Assembly (NCBI RefSeq): GCF_003073045.1 | Contig: NC_037593.1 | Location: forward strand, 18,760,812 to 18,824,811 | Source: Pomacea canaliculata | Lineage: Eukaryota > Mollusca > Gastropoda > Architaenioglossa > Ampullariidae | DNA: 64,000 nt | Reading direction: 5' to 3' | Shown: positions 58,101 to 64,000 of the stretch, in pieces | How the letters are laid out: each line of letters begins with the position of its first letter | Numbering within the stretch: position 1 is the stretch's first letter | Position numbers and translations under genes: made by a program | The notes under the pieces: generated by a model | Told to the model about the DNA's origin: nothing | Databases searched by the model: none | The model's input: the letters and a program-made list of their open reading frames with translations, nothing else

Positions 58101-61100
58101 AAAATAAAGCACAAAAATCACTAAATAAGAAGGATGCGCATAGATAAGGAACGACCAATCGTAACTGTGTCTCGAGCGCGATTGATGACATGCTGGTCGG
58201 TCACGTGTGGTTCACGTGGCTGTTCGTTATCTGAAATTTTGTTCGCTATCCGAGACAAACTTTTAACGAAATTTTTGTTCGTTAACCGAAATATTGGTTA
58301 TCCGAGGCGTTCGCTAACCGAGGTTCCACTGTATGGTATAAATTTCAACAGTCATATAAACTCTTTACCTGAAGTGGGGTGAAGGACCTGACATGAGTAA
58401 GTAGAGGAATGCGAAGGTCAGGAGAGATCTGAAAGACATTGCTAAGCTGGGCTGGTGGGAGCTGCAAAAGCACCTGGAATGACTGCGGCTTAGTGCGCTG
58501 ACAGCACTTAATGAAACCCTCCCAAACTTTTTTCTGGTTCCACACCTGCATAAGAGCAAAGAAATACATTTTTAAGACCTCTTTCTTCAATGCTTACCAG
58601 TACCTGATGTCATGACCATAATAACTGCTCTACTAACATTGAGAACATCAGCTACAAAGTATCCTCACTCACTAGAAATGAACTCAAATGAAAAAAGCAC
58701 TGACCTTCTCAATAGTAAGCTTCCTTTAATTATACAGCACAGTCTTAAAAAAAATTATTACTGCAATGCAACATCATCTGACCACAAGATGCACAGCAAA
58801 AACATTGCAGAAAAGAACAATGCAAATGCTCATTTTATGGGGATGAATGACAATTTTACATATTTTAATAGTTACATTTTGCATGTGACCTGTACAGAAA
58901 TAAATGATCAAACATTCTGAAGCTCACTCAAATAGTTCATATCGATGCAAATTGTAGCAGCGAGACATTAAAATGTCATGCAAAAACATGGCAGCATTTC
59001 AAAGCATAAGCATTTTCTGCTTTACATTATTCAAATTTCTCATTCTATAGTCTTTCATAATGCTGGAGATTCAAACAATTTTTGTATGTACTTTATATTA
59101 CTGATGGCTGCTAAAAGTGCAAACCACATTAATGAAGTCAATTTCACACAGAAGAATTTACCTGTTTAAGGATGAGTCTCTGAAGAATGTTGAGGACAAA
59201 TCCAATTAGCCGTGGATACATTGATAAAGACTGGATGACTGTGCGCATCAGCAAAGTTGGTAAAGGAGTTTGTTCCATCAGTCGCTGCATGACAATTGCA
59301 AGCACTTCCTGGGTGTAGATACTACGTTCACTGAAGCACATATTTGCAGCTGCAAGAAGCAAAAAAAAAAAAAAGTGGATATGAAAACATACAGGCCAGG
59401 TATTACTGAACTGAGTGCTTAAAACATGGCTCAAATATTTAAGGAAAATCTCTGTATAATTCATGCATTCACACATTGCTTTAATATACTGATATCATAC
59501 ACAACAGATTAATCCATCGATTCACCAAACAATCATAATTTTGTGAAAAGAAAGATCAGTTACCTTTGATTATGGTTTTCATATCACATTTCAAGGGATC
59601 AATGTTATGGAGAGCCACTAGCAGTTCATCTGGTGTAAGAGGCGATACATATGAGGCATTAGCAGTAACTGTAAAATAAAGAACAAGCACTCCAGAAAAA
59701 CTGTTTACACAAATGGCAAGCCCTCTCACACACTAAAGATTAAAAAAAAAAAAAAGGTTTGAATGTATAAGGGTGCAAGAGTTTTTCAACAAAACGTACA
59801 AGGAAAAGCTTTGACCTCCACAGACTTCTTACAAAAGAATGAATGCACCTGGGTTGAGTGGGGCCTCTAAATCCACTGACTAGGGACAATAGCTCTTTTG
59901 GTTTAAGAGCAGTTACAGCCCCTAAGCTCTTCAGTAGGGTTGTCGAGTCAAGTTAAAGAAATGGAAATGTCTAATATATACATAGATGTAACGACATGAT
60001 GTTTTAGCCCAACATCAAATATTGGAATTAGAACCTTACTGTGTGCTCCCATCAGCCGGTTAAAGACCTCTTTCACCACCATTGGATTCAGTTTAATCAG
60101 TTTAGGCAGAGCAGCAATTACCTCTTTCTGTAAACAGAAAATAATATTGTAAATTTAACCTAATGACAGTGTGGTTTTCCTCTAACCATATCCAAGCAAT
60201 GTTGGGCCTTCATATCATGCCTGCTTGACCCCATTAAAAAAAAAACCCACTGTACACAAGTACTTCTTGATGAAAAATGTAAAAACCCTAAAGTACTTTT
60301 CAATTTATCTAAATGTGACAAACTTAACTGTAGTAAGAGGCAAGTATCATCTGGTAGGTTTAAAGATGTTTCAAAAAAGTCTCCTGATTAACAGCCTGAC
60401 CTTGGAAAGTCCATTGAGCACAGGAATCAAAAAGCGGACATCAGGGACCCGTTTGTGATAAAGGTCACGAATGTGATCGACAAGCTCTGGAGATGGAACA
60501 GCTGTGGAATACAAAAGGTACACTTGAAAAGAGATCATAAAAAAAAAAAAAAAACCCAAACAGAACCATGGCTATGTTGCCCAGCTGTGTTTCACAGGCA
60601 TCTACAAATTTTTCTAAATACCTTTGTCAGTCAGAATATGAATGACTCTCATCACCAGGGTCTCCGAGCCTTTTGGACAGTTCTCGACAAGACGAAGCAG
60701 CTCTGGGGAGTCCATTCCCATTCCTTTGACCTGAATAAAGGAACACTTCTATTAATCATTGACAGTTACAAAACCTTTGTCTTCTAGAGAATATTAGGCA
60801 TAACAGCACAATTATTTATTTCAAAAGTAGCAGGAAAAAGTCTTCATCAAAACTTAAGAACCCCAGGAGTCCAGGTTGAGGAGGCAAAGTGAAATAAAAA
60901 TGAAAATAAACTCCACTCACTGGTCCCTCCAGAACTCGCAGAATGGTACGCTTGATGTCAGCAGAAGTGGCTGTGTAGATGTTGGCAAGTCTGAAATATT
61001 GTTTATAGGCCTTGTTTTTTAAAATAGTACTACAATCATACTGTTAAATCATACTTATGAAATTCATTAATACACTGATGGTGATGGTGCAGCTGATAAA

Positions 61101-64000
61101 GCACATTTAATTAAGAGTTATCATAAAATTAATAACACTTGAATTTCATGCTTGATGCTATTTCATTTCATTGTCATTTTTGTACTCACTCGTGTATCAG
61201 AGCATGGTTGGCAGGAAGAAGACCCAGATACAAATACAAGTGTGCCTTGATTGACTCCTCACCCCAGCTTTCTGCATTGCCCCCTGTTAAAGAACATGTC
61301 TGAATCAATCAGAAAAAAAAGGTCACATGATGATTATGAAAGAGTATCTTAAAAAAAATGTAACAAAACTTTTTATTACAAACCTTGCCAACGTTTCTGG
61401 TCAGCTGATGTCTCTGGTCTGGTTTCAAGCAGCTGTTTCAGTTGCTTAATTGCATAAAACTGAAAGATAGCAATAAATTCTTATATCATCTTTGAAAACA
61501 TTTTGCAGAACACTTTACACAGTCTTGTCAGAAGCAAAAAGGAAAAACATACCATTTTTGGCAGTAAAATTTGATGAAACCACTATATGGAGATCACCCT
61601 CAATTACAGCTGTCTGCTCTGGACTGGATGAATAACGACCAATGAGAAGGGAGCACACGCTTTCAACCAAAATGGTGCATTAAAGCAGCCACCTCCAAAG
61701 GCCAAAGTGGGAATCAACCCCATGCACCAGTGACATTTAGTAAAGTGCTCTTCTTTCAAAAAAAAAACCTCCACTTCTTCTCGTAAGCAGCTAAGCGGAG
61801 ACCCTCCTAGCAGATGAGAAATGCACCACTACTTCTCACCCATACAACAGCCACTGGCAACTCCACTCCTAATACTATTCAGACATGTAGGTTCTGGTGA
61901 TTTAAAGTTGGGTGGATCCCTGTGTCTACTATTTAGACACCTAGTGCCCTTGGAAAATAAAAAAATAAAGAGATACTTTTATTTCAAGTGGGAAGACCAG
62001 AAGGCTACCCCAGACAAAGCCAGTGTTGAGGAGAGGGGAATGCTGGAGGTGTCCTGTTAAGTGCTAAATGTTTAGCTGCTGACACACTAACCAATGCATC
62101 CAGAATGATAAGGTAAAATGCACAGTTTCCAAGGTATAAAGCCTGGTGAATGCAAAGACAGCCCATCAACCTACAGCCTGTGAGACAACTTTTATAAAGT
62201 GCTACCTTCCTTTAGAAGGTCAGACTAGTAGCTACGGCTTAAATTACATGCACTTTTGCCTAGAACGTTAGGTGGCCTGATAACTGCCTCTATCCTGGAT
62301 GCTAATCTCTGAGTGAGATGTAGTGTTTATCCTCTTGCAGCAGAGAGAACAGTATGGACTGGTTTCCTTTAAGGGAGGTCCCAAAAACAACAGCCTTAGC
62401 TGTAAAATCTGGAAGTGAAGGGGGAATGGGGAAGTAAGTTGGCTGAATTTGTGCTTCCTGCTCATTGATGTTTGTCTAATCAGGAGTAGACAGCTAGAAC
62501 TGAGGTGGCTAGTAGGGTGATCTCCAAATAGTCATGTCATTTGGTACAATAAAAAGATTCTGACAGTCTTAAATATCTTCAAAAAAAAAGTTTTCTTGCT
62601 TCAGAAAAAGAATTATACTTTCAGGAATTTTTATTAAAAGTGTGTCAACATAAATGCATGAATGCTTACAAAAGTCATAAACATTTGCCATAGTAGCAAC
62701 ATAAGTTGTTCATATTGATCGAAAGTGATAAAGGCAAAGTTTATGAAATTTAATAAGTTAAAAAATATGATTAATATTACCTCTGCCATTACATCACATT
62801 ACTTTTACTTAATTCTTTGATAACCAGATCCTTCTTTTAACTTTTTCATATTAATAATGATTTTGATCCATGACAAATTTTAGCTCCTAAGTGAGTTGGG
62901 AATGAAAGTAACATAGCATAAATGATCATGATTAACAAAAGGTGTTGCACAAAATGCAAATGTTGGCACACGGCAAAAAGTAAAAAGGTTTTAACTTTTG
63001 GGCTATTTTATGTTCATGTAGTGATGAAGTTACTCTAGTTTGGTTATAGTATTAGTACATCTGCATCACTCTGTAATCCACATTAAAAACAAAATCCAAA
63101 ATCGTTTCTAGAATGTTTGAAAATTCATCCCACAATCAAAACCTTTTTTTTTTTTAACAGATTACTTACATACAAGAATAATAGCTGACAGTAATGGAGA
63201 GGTGAAATAAGAGCTATGTTCAAAAACAAAAACCAGTAAATATACCTCAATGCTTGGTCGCAGCTGCTTGTTTTCATATAACTTCTGGGCTGTTTGAATG
63301 GCTGGATTACGTATCTAAAACAAAATTTCGGCACAATAGAAGGGTAAGAAATCAAAATAAGCACAGACAAATCTTGAGTGTTAAAGTGAAAAGGGTAAAA
63401 AAAAGTTACTGTCAATAAATTAAGGCAGAAAGTTTGACCACCCAATGTCTACTTTCCCATTTACTGGACCACTCAGCATTACCTCTGGTCTTTCACTAGC
63501 TGTAAAGGTAAGCATCACATCCATGAAGTCAAGCCTGTTCTTTGGTCGCATCATAATGAGATCTCTTAATGTCTTCATTCCTGCTTCTGTGTGTGCCTAT
63601 AAATTAAAGATATTATTGCACAGTTAAAAGAAAAAGATAAAGGAAAAGGTAATCTACTGAATACAGGAATTATCAGAAACAATAAATAACATGAATTTAT
63701 TTACAGAACACAAGCTTACACATTTTCTTCTAAGTTAGGACTGAAATAAAGTAAAGAGAATATTTTGTGAAATGCCCACCTCGTTGGCACAAAACTTGCG
63801 TATAATCTGCATGGCATTGTCTGTGATGACAGGAGCCTCAAGGATTAAGCGATGAAAAAGACTGCAAACAGAATGAGGTAACATGAAAAACAAAAAAAAA
63901 AGTCATTAGACAACTGGTTGATCCAAGTTTTAAATTTAAAAAACAACAGCATGACCTGCTACTGACCCATCTTTCTGGTCAGGCATCTCTGACAAGCCTT
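55159..64000 (-). CDS. SYMPK: Symplekin, C-terminal part (5' end beyond the window)
   Basis: Symplekin is the scaffold of the cleavage/polyadenylation and histone-mRNA processing complexes. Seventeen exons in phase: 64000(partial)-63967, 63861-63780, 63596-63483, 63314-63246, 61459-61384, 61283-61190, 60990-60921, 60730-60622, 60501-60401, 60127-60040, 59668-59564, 59349-59162, 58545-58369, 56942-56850, 56692-56489, 56121-55447, 55248-55159, about 788 aa. Blocks matching human include [97 protein letters not shown] and [20 protein letters not shown], all in the conserved C-terminal helical domain. The last three exons encode a Ser/Thr/Pro/Glu-rich tail ending in a basic stretch ([11 protein letters not shown]), poorly conserved in the family. 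Start codon not in view. Confidence 0.93.
57516..58331 (-). mobile_element. Tigger (pogo) element, internally deleted, in a symplekin intron
   Basis: Flanked by TA on both sides. Its ends, CAGTGGAACCTCGGTTAACG and the inverted CGCTAACCGAGGTTCCACTG, are long, well-kept terminal repeats with further GTTCGTTA/TAACGAAC blocks inside. On the minus strand, ATG at 58081-58079 opens [20 protein letters not shown], then [18 protein letters not shown], the start of a Tigger helix-turn-helix transposase, then a stop. Downstream comes a piece like the transposase C-terminus ([10 protein letters not shown]). The middle of the gene is missing, so it is non-autonomous. Confidence 0.8.
61582..62532. mobile_element. 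Long inverted-repeat DNA element (about 950 bp) in a symplekin intron
   Basis: The left end, ACTATATGGAGATCACCCT, and the right end are inverted copies. The similarity runs about 90-100 bases inward on both sides, including AGCTGTCT, CAATGAG, AGCACA. The arms differ by small indels (about ten extra bases in the right arm). The interior shows no transposase frame. Target duplication not clear. Confidence 0.6.
62533..63245 (-). other. Rest of the same symplekin intron
   Basis: AT-rich, with a poly(T) run near 63145; no exon or element recognised. Confidence 0.55.

Noticed and set aside
63125-63445. 106-codon minus frame spanning a symplekin exon
   Set aside because: It reads through intron sequence in a frame different from the symplekin exon at 63246-63314.

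Overview
The window reads as a piece of animal nuclear genome, most likely a mollusc and probably a gastropod. It is AT-rich and its genes are split into many short GT-AG exons. It holds clear orthologues of metazoan genes (amnionless, FCF1, MOCS3, NOP53, symplekin) and many degraded transposons, including an RTE-type LINE and a tRNA-derived SINE of kinds common in lophotrochozoans. The phylum is inferred from protein and repeat style, not from a database match.

Layout. 1-1603 is a G-free CT/CA microsatellite array. 2001-2206 is probably the last exon of an unrecognised membrane-anchored protein on the + strand. 7126-9998 (-) is a three-exon PMP22/claudin-type tetraspan gene with an in-frame stop. 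12337-20637 (+) is a complete 13-exon amnionless gene. 21003-26495 (-) is FCF1, tail to tail with amnionless; its first intron holds a cytochrome P450 pseudogene on the other strand. 26733-27173 (+) is a two-exon RIIa/DPY-30-type small protein, head to head with FCF1. 27.2-30.7 kb is a LINE graveyard plus a decayed copy of MOCS3 exon 1. 30781-37644 (+) is MOCS3. 39096-51259 (-) is NOP53, whose 4.3-kb third intron contains two LINE pieces in opposite orientation. 55159-64000 (-) is the 3' part of symplekin, running off the right edge.

How the genes relate. There is no operon logic, but several are housekeeping RNA-metabolism genes: FCF1 (small-subunit processome), NOP53 (large-subunit maturation), MOCS3 (tRNA thiolation and molybdopterin synthesis) and symplekin (mRNA 3' end processing). 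Amnionless is the membrane partner of cubilin in endocytosis.

Most unusual signals. Four introns in two neighbouring genes carry minor-spliceosome (U12-type) signals: three in MOCS3 and one AT-AC intron in NOP53. One MOCS3 U12-type intron appears to lack a usable AG or AC 3' end in frame. The other strong points are the in-frame stop in the tetraspan gene, the old duplicate of MOCS3 exon 1, an FCF1 first coding exon that is only the ATG, and several short inverted-repeat DNA elements, one of which ends 30 bp before an amnionless exon. Exon boundaries were placed by hand from splice consensus, phase and protein similarity recalled from memory. No search was run.
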